A stretch of 64,000 nt of DNA, taken from assembly GCA_026419775.2 (NCBI GenBank), contig JAOPGA020001124.1, forward strand, positions 1 through 64,000, given 5' to 3'. Below the pieces are notes generated by a model, which was not told where the DNA came from, ran no database searches, and worked only from the letters and a program-made list of their open reading frames with translations. Each line of letters starts with the position of its first letter. Within the stretch, counting starts at the first letter, position 1. A program made the translations under genes and the position numbers. Of this stretch, positions 9,112-20,700 are shown piece by piece. Source of the DNA: Acrasis kona (taxonomy: Eukaryota; Heterolobosea; Eutetramitea; Acrasida; Acrasidae).

Positions 9112-10944
9112 ATGTCCTACGACGATGACAATGAGAGTATGTATGGAGACATCTTGTCCGTAGCCGGACCAGTCGTCAAGGCAGACAAGATGGACGGAGC
9201 AGCTATGTACGAGCTTGTTCGTGTCGGAACACAACAATTGGTCGGAGAAATCATTCGTCTAGAAAATGACACAGCTACCATTCAAGTATATGAGGAGACT
9301 TCCGGTCTAACGGTCGGAGATCCAGTTCTACGTACCGGTAAACCATTGAGCGTCAACCTTGGTCCAGGTATCATGGAGAGTATTTTCGACGGAATTCAAC
9401 GTCCACTAAAGACCATCAGCGAGATGAGCAATGATGTCTACATTCCAAGAGGCATCAACATTCCTGAATTGGACGTCAACAAGCAATGGTATTTCAAGCC
9501 AGTGAATTTCGAGGTGGGAGATAAGATTACCGGTGGTGACATTTTCGGTAGCGTCGAGGAGAATGAATTGTTGAGCGACCATCGCATCATGTTACCGCCC
9601 ATCGCAACAGCCATGGGAGAGATTACATACATTGCCCCAGACGGTCACTACTCGCTAAAGGACACCGTGTTGGAGTTGGAATTCAACGGAGTCAAGCGCA
9701 GCTTCACCATGAATCACATGTGGCCCGTGCGTCAACCACGTCCAGTGGTCCAAAAACTCGCCGGCGATTACCCAATCTTGACCGGTCAACGCGTGCTCGA
9801 TGCAATCTTCCCCGCCGTACAAGGAGGAACCTGCGCCATTCCCGGAGCCTTTGGTTGCGGAAAGACGGTCATTTCACAAGCCATCAGCAAGTACTCCAAC
9901 AGCGACATTATCATTTACGTCGGATGTGGAGAGAGAGGAAACGAGATGGCCGAAGTGTTGATGGAGTTCCCCCATCTCACCACCAACCACAACAACAAGG
10001 AGGTCAGCATCATGAAGCGCACCACCTTGGTCGCCAACACCTCCAACATGCCCGTGGCTGCTCGTGAGGCCAGCATCTACACCGGCATCACCATGAGCGA
10101 GTACTTTAGAGACATGGGTTTGAACGTTGCCATGATGGCCGACAGCACTTCGCGTTGGGCAGAGGCCTTGAGAGAAATCTCCGGTCGTCTCGAAGAAATG
10201 CCCGCCGATTCTGGTTACCCAGCCTATCTAGGTCCACGTCTGGCCAGTTTCTACGAACGCGCTGGAAAGGTCAGATGCTTGGGAAGTCCAGGTCGTACCG
10301 GCAGCATCACCATCGTCGGTGCCGTCAGTCCTCCCGGAGGTGACTTTGCCGATCCCGTCACGGCTGCAACGCTCGGTATCGTGCAGGTGTTCTGGGGGTT
10401 GGACAAGAAATTGGCACAGCGCAAGCATTTCCCCAGCGTGAACTGGATGGTCAGCTACAGCAAGTACATCAAGAGCTTGGAGAAGTTTTACGAAGAATTC
10501 GACACCGAGTTCACCAGGCTACGCAAGGTGAGCAGAGAGATTCTGCAACAAGAGGAGGATTTGACCGAGATTGTGCAGTTGGTTGGTCAGGATAGTTTGA
10601 GCGAGACCGACAAGGTCACGTTGGCCATCGCCAAGTTGATTCGCGAGGACTTTTTGGCACAAAATGGTTTCGCCGAATACGACAAGTACTGTCCGTTCTA
10701 CAAGACGGTGTGGATGTTGAGAAACTTTGTTCACTTTTACGAATCGGCACAAAAGAGCGTGAGCGAGGCCGGAAGCAACAAGGTCACGTGGGCATTGATC
10801 AAGCAAAACATGCCAAACATGTTGTACAAGTTGAGCAGTCAAAAGTTCCAGGACCCAAAGAATGGAAAGGAAAAGAACGTTGTGTTTTATCAAGCGCTAT
10901 TCGATGAAATTACCAGTGCATTCAGAAATTTAGAAATTGAGTAA
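9112..10944 (+). CDS. ATP6V1A: V-type H+-ATPase catalytic subunit A
   Basis: 610 aa, single exon. The first ATG is 9112 ([12 protein letters not shown]); the frame is open upstream but contains no ATG. Subunit A hydrolyses ATP in the V1 sector that drives proton pumping into lysosomes, contractile vacuoles and other acid compartments. The Walker A loop GAFGCGKT lies near residue 247. It also has the usual subunit A non-homologous region around residues 140-215, SPPGGDF and the [23 protein letters not shown] block. Length matches the family (about 610-620). Its coding sequence is richer in G/C at third positions than its surroundings, as expected of a highly expressed gene. The stop codon is only 14 nt from that of convergent CFAP57. 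Confidence 0.97.
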   Translation: MSYDDDNESMYGDILSVAGPVVKADKMDGAAMYELVRVGTQQLVGEIIRLENDTATIQVYEETSGLTVGDPVLRTGKPLSVNLGPGIMESIFDGIQRPLKTISEMSNDVYIPRGINIPELDVNKQWYFKPVNFEVGDKITGGDIFGSVEENELLSDHRIMLPPIATAMGEITYIAPDGHYSLKDTVLELEFNGVKRSFTMNHMWPVRQPRPVVQKLAGDYPILTGQRVLDAIFPAVQGGTCAIPGAFGCGKTVISQAISKYSNSDIIIYVGCGERGNEMAEVLMEFPHLTTNHNNKEVSIMKRTTLVANTSNMPVAAREASIYTGITMSEYFRDMGLNVAMMADSTSRWAEALREISGRLEEMPADSGYPAYLGPRLASFYERAGKVRCLGSPGRTGSITIVGAVSPPGGDFADPVTAATLGIVQVFWGLDKKLAQRKHFPSVNWMVSYSKYIKSLEKFYEEFDTEFTRLRKVSREILQQEEDLTEIVQLVGQDSLSETDKVTLAIAKLIREDFLAQNGFAEYDKYCPFYKTVWMLRNFVHFYESAQKSVSEAGSNKVTWALIKQNMPNMLYKLSSQKFQDPKNGKEKNVVFYQALFDEITSAFRNLEIE

Positions 10945-10958
10945 AATGTGTTTTTTGT

Positions 10959-13900
10959 TTATACCATGGGTGCTAATCGTTCTCTGCTGATGGGCCTGCT
11001 GGCCACTCTTCTGTCCGACTCGTACGAGTCCACTTGTTCTCTTAGCGTTTGAATCTCCAGGCGCTGTAGCTCGATTTCTCTTCTTGCCTCCTCGATGGTG
11101 AGCTCTCCATTGTTGGTGCTGGCCACGCTCATTCCGTCGTCAAAGTTGTTGTTGTTGCTGCCTCTATTCTTTGAGTTTCCTCTCACCACTTCCTCCTTGT
11201 CTCTTAGTTTGCTCTTGAGCGCTCTTACTTCTCTTCTCAGCTGGTTGATCTCGTTGATCAGTATCACGTTCTCGTGCATGATTCGCATGTTCTCCGTCTT
11301 GCTCGTTTCGGTAGCCTTGACCAGCTTCTTTTTGAGCGATTCTACAGTCTTCTCGAGGTACGTTCGTTGGCGATCGTATTCTTTTTGAATGTCATAGTCC
11401 ATTTCTTGTTTGGTTATGTTTTGATTTACATGTTTATAATACAACCTCTTGACCTCTTCTTTGAGCCTGGCGGGTTCTTGAATATATTGAACAACTTCGT
11501 GGATGTCAGCGCGGATTCTGCTCTTGAAGACTTCTGCATCCTTGATTTGGTTATTGAGATCGGCAATCTCTCTCTTGTTGCCCTCAATCTTCAACTGTAG
11601 ATCTTTTATGGTTAAATTTAGCTTATCATTATTATCCTCGCTCTTCTCTAGTTCTTTATCAATCTTCTTTAGATCCTTCTTTAGCTTGGCGATCTCATCC
11701 TTGGAAGGCTTGATTTGCTCAGTGAGGGTTGTAATCTTGTAGTCGAGAACGAACTTGAATTTTTCTAGCTCTTGATTTTGTTTTTTTAGTTCGAATATTC
11801 TCTTTTCTTTGTCAACAATGGTGTCTTCTCTCTCCTTGTTCTCGTTCTTCAAGGTTTGAATCTCTTTTTGTAATTCCTTATTGTTGGCCTCCTGGGACTT
11901 CTTTTCTTCCGTGAGCTTTTCGGTCTTTTTCTTCAAATTTTTAATCTTTTCGTTCAAAGCGTTATTGTTGTTATCTGCAATACGATGTTTTCCATCAATT
12001 TCTGATAGTTCTGTTTGAACTTCCAACAGCTTTCTAGATTGTTTATCCTTGATCTCTTCTATTTCCCTATCGCGATCCTCTTCCATCTGCCTACGAATTT
12101 CTTTACTCTTTTCGTCTGTTTCATCCCTCATCTGTTTGAACTTTTCCTTCTGAAGCCTCTCCATTCTCAATTTCTCCTCATAATCATCTTTAAGGTCCAA
12201 TACAACTCTATCATGCTCTTCAACCATCTTCTCTTTATCATTTTCGGTGTCAACCTTAATTCCGTTCATGAGTCTTTTTAAACTGGATATTTCTTCCATA
12301 CTTGCAGCGATCTTTTGATTATACTCGTGTTCTAGTTTAGAGAGTTCCTGTTTGTGACTAAGGTCCATTTCGGAGATTTTTGTATCGTATTCAGAAGCGG
12401 ATGCTTGCTTGATTTGCATCAACTGTAGGACTTTTTCACTCTTCTTCTTGACTTCAATTTGGAAGTTGTTTGCTTGTTCTTTTAATTTTTCGTTGTACTC
12501 CAGTTCCTTCTTTTTCTGCTCATATTCATTATCGGCTTTGAGTTCAGCTACTTTCGCTTTTAATTCAGATATACTGCTGTTCTTCTCGTCTAAATCTTGA
12601 ATGGATATCAAAACATCGTCAGCGAATTTGATTTCTCTCTTGTTTCTTCCTCCTTCTCTGTCTCGAATTTCGAATATACACATACTACCGTCTTCAGCTA
12701 CAGTGATTAAGCTGTTTTCATCGTATGTAAGTATGATTCTAGAAACTGGTTCGCTGTGAGCGTAGTAGTACTCGTCAACCTCATCCAGAGATGACATGGT
12801 ATAAGCTCGAACACTTCCATCGCCCATACCGCAGAACATCATTTTATGTTGAGTAGCGAAAACTAGACACGTCATGGGATATTCTCCTGTGAGATATTCT
12901 GCTTGGAGCTGACCATCTAGGAACTCTCTCAAGGTATTGTCGCTACCAACTGCAAAGATACTCTTTCCTTCGGTAATAACACCAGTGTAGTTGCAATTTT
13001 TATTCACATTGTGAATTGTCCTCTTCTCAGTTTTGATTTGGTATTCGTATACGGCTCCATCCAATCCTACGCTCACAAGTCTGGTGTCATCGTCCATCCA
13101 GGCCAAGCATCTTACTTTTCCAGAATGACCTCTTAATGAATGTAAATTCACAAGCGTATAGGTGGAATAGATGTTGATAACGTTTCCATGAACTGCGGCA
13201 AACATTCCTCCTCCATTACTAAATCTAATCTCTGGACAATTTCTAACTGGGAAATATTTGACTTCTCTTATATCGTTACCAAGTATACTCATAAATCGTA
13301 GCTTGTCTAAGAATCCAACTACAATGTGTAGACCGCTTGGATGTATGGCAACACTGAATGCCTCGTGTTGAAATTGCTTCGATATGACTAGAGTACTATC
13401 CATATAGTTCCACACACGAATGGTTTTATCAGTACTGGCTGTCACAATCAATGGCTTTCTAATGCATGTATCCAATCCTGTTATCGGCTTGGAGTGGAAG
13501 GGAGATATTAAATAGTCGAATCTTATTTCCTCTTCCTTTAGAATATCACTGCTGCTTAGATTCAAAGTGAAAATTTGTGCACTGCTAGTAGTGATGGCTA
13601 ATACCTCATTTGACGGAGATAAACCAAAGTTTAAAATTGTGTGATCAACAAACGTCTCCTCCGTCACGACTTGATTTCCTTCTATTCTTAATCCTTTTTG
13701 TAATTTGTACAATTCCCTATCATCTGAACTCTCATATATTCTCAAAATACCATTCGCTCCTCCACAAACGAATCCTTTTCCATATTGTATAATAGCATTT
13801 ATACTCAGGTTGTCTGGACTGGCTATGTGAGCGACGGTGTCACCATTCTCTATAATGTACATATCTCCACTGCTATTGGAAATAACAACTCTGTCATTAG

Positions 13901-14603
13901 CCAACCAACAATGTGACATGTAGTTCTCCGTTGGTTGTTGTTTGGAAATGCTGGATTGGATCAGTTTGAAGTTTCCATCATCTAGTTTGAAGAATTTGAA
14001 AATTCCATTTCCGGTTACACAAATCAATTTGTTATCCGGTGACATGGAGCACTGCTGAACTGGTCCTTCTCCTTTTGAGTCTTCGGCACCGTAACGTGAG
14101 GTTTGAACTGTTCCAACTGCCTTAGTTTTACCCTCCATTGCATATACAACCATTAGGTATCCTCCATCCTTTTTGTCTGGTTTAGGTGCACCTCCTTGGG
14201 CTATCAAATATTTTCCATCGTTCGAAAATGAAACACAAATAAATTCCTCCGAGCCCAAATCATTGTAAGTTATCGTTTTCTTTACTTTATGCATCGAAGA
14301 GTCGTATAAACAAATCATTGGATTGGTTTTTGATTTTTCGGCAACTGCAACGTATCGACGATTTGGTGATATACACATGGCAGAAATTCCTAGAGTATTC
14401 TCGTATCCTTTGATGAAGCTTTTGTTACCGTTCATATTGTGGAATATCAGAGTACGACCTGATGGATAAACAACATTTGTCTCCTCCGTAAACCAAATGT
14501 TGTTCTTTACTTTCGTGTTGACTCCATATATGTTCTTCAATGTTATGATCTGGTTTTGGGAGATAGCACTAGCATCCCCTTGCTTAGGAGGCACTCCTAC
14601 CAT
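10959..14603 (-). CDS. CFAP57: CFAP57/WDR65-like axonemal WD-repeat coiled-coil protein
   Basis: Single exon, 1214 aa, ATG at 14603. The N-terminal ~650 residues form WD repeats (for example TDKTIRVWNYMD and GHSGKVRCLAWMDDDTRLVS). They are followed by ~500 residues of almost continuous coiled coil (from about 665 to 1160), then a short low-complexity tail. This two-part layout and length match CFAP57 (WDR65), an axonemal protein linked to inner-arm dynein assembly in motile cilia. Related axonemal WD/coiled-coil proteins (CFAP43/44) are larger. The presence of an intact copy indicates that the organism builds a flagellum at some stage. It converges on V-ATPase A with 14 nt between stop codons. 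Confidence 0.87.
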   Translation of the reverse strand: MVGVPPKQGDASAISQNQIITLKNIYGVNTKVKNNIWFTEETNVVYPSGRTLIFHNMNGNKSFIKGYENTLGISAMCISPNRRYVAVAEKSKTNPMICLYDSSMHKVKKTITYNDLGSEEFICVSFSNDGKYLIAQGGAPKPDKKDGGYLMVVYAMEGKTKAVGTVQTSRYGAEDSKGEGPVQQCSMSPDNKLICVTGNGIFKFFKLDDGNFKLIQSSISKQQPTENYMSHCWLANDRVVISNSSGDMYIIENGDTVAHIASPDNLSINAIIQYGKGFVCGGANGILRIYESSDDRELYKLQKGLRIEGNQVVTEETFVDHTILNFGLSPSNEVLAITTSSAQIFTLNLSSSDILKEEEIRFDYLISPFHSKPITGLDTCIRKPLIVTASTDKTIRVWNYMDSTLVISKQFQHEAFSVAIHPSGLHIVVGFLDKLRFMSILGNDIREVKYFPVRNCPEIRFSNGGGMFAAVHGNVINIYSTYTLVNLHSLRGHSGKVRCLAWMDDDTRLVSVGLDGAVYEYQIKTEKRTIHNVNKNCNYTGVITEGKSIFAVGSDNTLREFLDGQLQAEYLTGEYPMTCLVFATQHKMMFCGMGDGSVRAYTMSSLDEVDEYYYAHSEPVSRIILTYDENSLITVAEDGSMCIFEIRDREGGRNKREIKFADDVLISIQDLDEKNSSISELKAKVAELKADNEYEQKKKELEYNEKLKEQANNFQIEVKKKSEKVLQLMQIKQASASEYDTKISEMDLSHKQELSKLEHEYNQKIAASMEEISSLKRLMNGIKVDTENDKEKMVEEHDRVVLDLKDDYEEKLRMERLQKEKFKQMRDETDEKSKEIRRQMEEDRDREIEEIKDKQSRKLLEVQTELSEIDGKHRIADNNNNALNEKIKNLKKKTEKLTEEKKSQEANNKELQKEIQTLKNENKEREDTIVDKEKRIFELKKQNQELEKFKFVLDYKITTLTEQIKPSKDEIAKLKKDLKKIDKELEKSEDNNDKLNLTIKDLQLKIEGNKREIADLNNQIKDAEVFKSRIRADIHEVVQYIQEPARLKEEVKRLYYKHVNQNITKQEMDYDIQKEYDRQRTYLEKTVESLKKKLVKATETSKTENMRIMHENVILINEINQLRREVRALKSKLRDKEEVVRGNSKNRGSNNNNFDDGMSVASTNNGELTIEEARREIELQRLEIQTLREQVDSYESDRRVASRPISRERLAPMV

Positions 14604-14756
14604 TCTCTAATTTTTAATTGTAAGATTGATTATTTCGTCTACAAAGCGCTAAAAATTGGTCAACCTTTATTCCTTATATATCGTGAACCACATCAGAATA
14701 AATTGTCACCAACATCAACAATCAAACAACAATTTAAAACAAAATTTCAAAACAAT

Positions 14757-17700
14757 TTATTTCACGACCACATGTTGTCTTGCTTTTAAACATTTAATCA
14801 AAGCGTTCCACAATAGAGTCATCCTTCCAATATCATCGCCAGTCAAGAGCGAACGAATCAAAGTACTACCATCTTCTTTGAACGACACCGCAATCACATG
14901 ATTTGGCAACAATTCCACATCAATAACATCTTGTAGTTGAATCCTCCACTTTTGAGATTCGGTGGACAAGGAAATACCGACCAACGAGAAGTTAGTCAAC
15001 AAGATTAAACTTGTTCCTACATCAGCCAGTGCATACTCCACGCACCTCTCTTGATGACTCCTGTTCATGCTGTACTTGAGCTCTCTCCTTGTCGTTATGG
15101 TGTTATTGGCCGCAAACAACATGTGCTGCACCAATGCACCTTCCTTATCATATAAAACGATGGCTCCGTTCTCCTTGTAGGTACGCGGATATCGAACTCT
15201 CCTCAAATGATCCTCCTTTTGATGATGATGAGCGCCAGAGAATTGATTGGTCAAGCTCTCTAGCGTCCTGCTCGTGTAGTCCCTAATGTTATTAAACAGT
15301 CCCACATTCTTCGTCTCTACCACCACCTGATGATTCGCTTCCTTATTAGCATCATAAAAGAACATGTCATCTCGTTGTACAATGACTTGTTGTTGAATCA
15401 TTTCTTGTTGCTCCTTGATTACTTCTTGTGGATTGCTCGCCAGCGCATCCTCTCTATACTTGATGTAATTTTTATCGATGGTCAAGTAGGATATGCCCCT
15501 TCCTATGCTATTGGATGCAGCCTTGAATGCACCCACCATGACTGTTTTGAACAAGTACTCGTCGTTCTCAGCATGACGATTGTGATTTGTTCTTCTGCTC
15601 GTCACTTTCCTCTTGATGTGATGGAAAGTATCTACCGGGTTGCCCAACACGCTTAACGATCCAACAACCTTTGCTGCTGCAATGATTCCTTGCCTCTTGT
15701 AATGATGCTGTAGTCGTGATTTCAAATCATCAGCAGTTAGCATTTCTTGTTCCACTTTGAATCCGCTCATGCGCAGCGGAGCATCATCTACGTTGGCGAG
15801 CGTCATTCCTAAACCTTCGAATGCCTGATAGGTCTTTTTTTGAGCGAACAATTCGCTCCTATCGAATAAAAAGGTTAATTTGATGGCAACGTCTCCTATA
15901 TCCAAATGATCGTAATAAGTTTTGGTGATCACCTTGCTCACGTTACCCATGGCGGTGGTGGTCGCAGTGGTATTCACCATGACTTGATCAGGTTGGACGG
16001 ATGCTGTTGCATTGTTATTTGTGGTTTTGTCCAGTGGAGCAGATAGCACGTCATCTAATTTTCTTTCGTTGTCTTGTTGGATCAATTTGGCATTAGCGTC
16101 GCTCATGTGTTGATTGGTTACTAGAGAGCTACTGCTCTCTGCCATGGGTTGTATCAATGTCTTGTATTGCTTATTGAGATTCATCAAATCATTCACCACC
16201 ACATAAACATTCTCTACAAATTTGAAATCGAAGCGTAGGTAACTAGGATTGACTTTGAGGTACATGTACGGCACTACTTGCATGGATTTATCTGTTTCTA
16301 AATGACGTTGCTCCACTAATTGTTCGGTGAGCGATGCGCTGGATGTCGAAGAGGACAGAACGGTTGCGTTGCTCGCTGCTATGGACGTTACGCTAGGTGC
16401 CACCGATCCACCGTTCAACACGCTTCCATTAGGTGCTTCTAATGATGACGAGTGATCGATCACTTCAGCGCTAGTATTTAATTGATTATGAATGTTGCTT
16501 TGGCACATGCTGAATCGAATCATGGGTTCGTTCTCACGAATTGATTTTGAATTACTGGACAATAACACTGGGAATGGAGCATTCTCATCAGCATTATCGA
16601 TTTGCAAGTACTTTACCACCACATCTGTAAATGTGCTTTGATGGCTTTGATCCATTTTGATTTTGAAATCTTGTGCGTACATGTACAAGAGTTCTTTGGG
16701 CAGATAGGCTTCTTGTTCCAATCCAAACGAACGAACCAAATGTACGTTATCGATGAAGCTAATTCCTAGACTATGAACATCTAGTAACAAACTAGTATGG
16801 AACTTTGAGGAATCTAATCGTTCCTTGATGGCCTGATCTTCTTGAGTAAGTACGTGATGATGCGACGACGAAGACTCCTTGTCGTGATGATGATTGTTGT
16901 TGGTAGGTAGCGTATATGTTAGATGTAACACTCTGGTGGTGCCCTGCCAAGTCACGTTCATATAAGCAACTCTCAAGTTGTGCAATCGGAACGATTTGAA
17001 TGTGGAATGAGTGGGATTCATATGAACGGAATAAGTATTGGGCATATTGGTTTCGAAATTCATTTTCACCAACAAGTGACCCAATTGCCCCGAGTGATTT
17101 TGATCATGATCATGATGATGATGATGGTGACCATCGTTCAAATCCAATGCTTCGTCCCATGTGTAGGGAAGTGAAGAATGAGGTTGAACCAACCACCATC
17201 TTCTTGTACCTGGTTGACTTACCAACACTTGTGCATCCAAATCGTTATCGATGCGATAGGGAGATGACGCAGTTTCTGGTTGAGCAATGCTGATGACCGT
17301 ACTTGCATCTGCTTGTTCGATATTAACGTGTATCACCTTCTTTACGATCAACGGATGATCGTCCAATTCGTTCAAATCATCAAACATCCATGTGGATCCA
17401 TGTTTGGTACCAAATGGTGCTTGTATCATTTTTAGTTCCATCAATCCAAATCTAGAAATGGGGAATGACATGGCGCTGATTAGATAATTCTCTGGATCGA
17501 GAATGGGATCGCCCATGCCCAAGTAGATACGTACTTGATCATCGGAGGTGTAATCTGATGATAGTCGTGGTAAGAATAATTGAGTGGTATTACCTGGCAT
17601 GTACTGCGCTCGTTGATTGACTTGATTGTCCATGATTAATTCAATTTGTGTTTCCGTCTTGTTGCTCACGTAGTATTTGCTACTGATGGTGATGATTCTT

Positions 17701-20700
17701 GTTCGTTTGTAGCGACCTGGTGCCAATGTGCTGGTGATGCCCAGTGAATAGGTCATGGTTTCGCTGTAGCACCATGCACTGGTGGAATCTTGTTGGAGAG
17801 AGATGGGTTGTGTTTCGCTGCTGTCGTTTAGTTTCATCGCCACGTGTAGCTCTTCTGATTTGGTAGTAGGTAACGAAGAGTAGCTAAACATGATTGGTTT
17901 GGTATTCCTTGTTTCATTCTCCACGTGATGCTCTTCGTTCTCATCATCATCATCATGTCCATCGTCGGTGTTAGTCGTGTTAGTATCGTCGTTTCTAGCC
18001 ATGCTACGCAATACTTCGTTACGTGATTGCATCCATTCGTTACTACTGGGTTGTGGATCATAGGTAGAACTATCGCTCTCGCTCTTTGTAAAGTAAGAAA
18101 TGATTGAATTACTGTTGCTATTGGATTCTCTAATGGTTAATTGTCTACCGGTGTGGTTCATGATCCAATAGGGACTATACATGATGACATGTCTCTTTGA
18201 TCTTATTCCACTCTCGTTATAATCAAATAACACTTTGAAATGTGATTTTGATTGAGCGGATTCCTGTTGATTATAGACCTTTACGAATCGATCCAACACG
18301 TTGAGCTTACCATCCAGAATGGACGATGGATCATGTATTAATGCAGCATCCGTCACTTTGGCAACGTGATAGGCATTTAGATTCTTGTAATTGGATAGTT
18401 TCACGTAGAGACTATCCCTCGTGATGTCCACTTGATGCACAAAAGTGAATCGACCACGTTTTAGGTATCCCTGATCGATTTGTACCAATTCATTTTGATC
18501 ATCCTTCTTGTATAATTGGTAGTGCATGGCCATGCCCATCAAGTTCTCCATACAGAACGGAGGTCTCACGTGTAGTAAACAAGTACATTGATTCAACAGC
18601 TCGTCACTGGTCATATTGACCACATCATATTCGTAAATCTCCCATCCTCTCTTTTCGATGAGTTTGGGTTGTATGCACACTTGGAAATCACCCACGATTG
18701 TTCGCAAGTGACGCGTATCCTTTGGTTGTCGCATCATGTCGATGAATCGATTGGATTCGTTCATCATGCTCCATTGGTTCATTTCGCCAGGTAATCTCAC
18801 CATCATCAAGTGATGTATCATGGTGATGGGTATGCCCATGGTTTGTCCAGGTTGAATGATGCCAATGCTCTCCACAAAGTGATCGCTCTCGTTACTGACG
18901 CATCCCACTTGTATGGGCAATGCACAGTGGTTACGAATGGTGAGCGGCGATTTGATGGTCACGATTCCTCTTCCCTTTTCGAATTCAACTGCAATGTGCA
19001 TGGGTCCGTATTTTGTTGGGAATAATCCATGTCCACTGCTCTTGGTCGATTGATTCAATTGGAACTGAACGGGCGGCGATTCGTCATCGTCCATTTTGAA
19101 CATGACAGTGGTTGTCGTATCGGCGTTGCTCTGTTCGGTTGCAATGGCATAGTAATTCTCTGGATTGAATCCATATTCGCTACCGCTGGGTATGCTAGTC
19201 ATCTCCTTTGTTTCTGATTGTAATAATGCGAATTGAATCTTGACGCCGCTGTGGTTGCGTATGGTGAATAGATCCAATTGTTGTACAATGTTTGCGGTTC
19301 CATCCAAATCATCTCTCCATCGGTTGGTACTGATGAGCAAACTAGTCATCATTTCTTGAGATAGGTTCAAATTAAGAGTGTTGTATCCCTGAGCTGTTCC
19401 GATGAATACATTTTGATGAGTAATTTCCTTTTCGTCGCCAATGGGCGGCATGATTCGATTATAGGATATGAGCAATCCATGTGGTTCGATCACTGGTTCC
19501 CAATCGCCAATTCTCATGTTAAAGTAGCGACCAGCGACGCGCAGACTTGTGTTAATGTTGAACTGTAGAGGAACTGCACCCTGTAACAATGCATAAGATT
19601 CGCTCAGTTTGATGTTGCTGACGAATACGTCCATGAGAGGAACGTCATATCCATAAATATCATCCACCAACAATACTCTCATAAAATCATCTTGACTATT
19701 CAAATTGATATTGAGTATGGTTTGATTCTTTTCTTTTAATTTTTTAATCTTCTTTTCTTGCTTCAATTCGTCCCTTTCGTCCTCCTTTTCTTCCTTAATG
19801 TCGATTTTTACGGTTGGTTGACCTCCTTCGCCTTGATTAATTTTTGATATAATGTTGTTGACCACTTGATTGATTAATTTAACATCCCTATAGGATACTT
19901 GTAATCGAACGGGTTCCATAACGTGTAACAAGATGCTGTTCGGTACTTGTCGAGCAGAATCTTGTTGATCGTCATGATGACCGGGCACTTCAAAATTAAA
20001 ACTAGCATGAACAGATCTGACGATGCTCTGTAGTTGTTTTCTTGATTTTCTATACTTTTCTTGTTTCGTGAGAATGGCCTTTTTGTGATTGGAGGTGATG
20101 CTCAAATCATTTAGTTCCATTCGATAGAGTTGATACCCTGTTTCGGCATGGGTCATGGCCATATTCAAATCCAAACTCAATACCAATTGATTGGATTCTG
20201 GTTGGGTGAGATCCACAGGAATGATCAATTTGGGTTGACCAAAATCAGCACGAACGTCCAATAATGTCTTTTTTGTTTTTTTATTAAGAACGTAATCGGA
20301 ATCAACGTGTGGACCATCCTCCACATTTACATTCTCGAATAACACACCACATGTACATGGTGCATACCATGATGATTTTTCGTTGCCTCTCTCTACTACA
20401 AAATCAAAGTCCTTTGCATCAAACAGGATGCGAATGTTACGGAACACAACACGAACGTTTGGTGCGATGCGAATTACCTTTGAAGATTTTACATTGGTCA
20501 TGTCCAATGTGTGCTTATTGCCGTCGATAAATACAATGTGTTGTTGGTTATCTTCAATGCTTAAAAAGGTTTGATCGTTCAGTACGATATCTCCCTCTAG
20601 TAACGAATTGCTTTTGATCACGTGGTGGCCGCTTTGATCAGTAGAGGGTTTATAAGATTCGTAATCTAGTTTGATCTCATCTAATCGCTCTTGTATTTCG

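Noticed and set aside
10519-10893. 124-aa ORF antisense to V-ATPase subunit A
   Set aside because: It lies wholly inside a highly conserved gene with biased codon use, which creates long antisense frames. No domain or start context supports it.
15330-15656. 108-aa and other plus-strand ORFs across 15-25 kb
   Set aside because: All are mirror frames of VPS13 on the minus strand; none shows motif or composition of a real protein.
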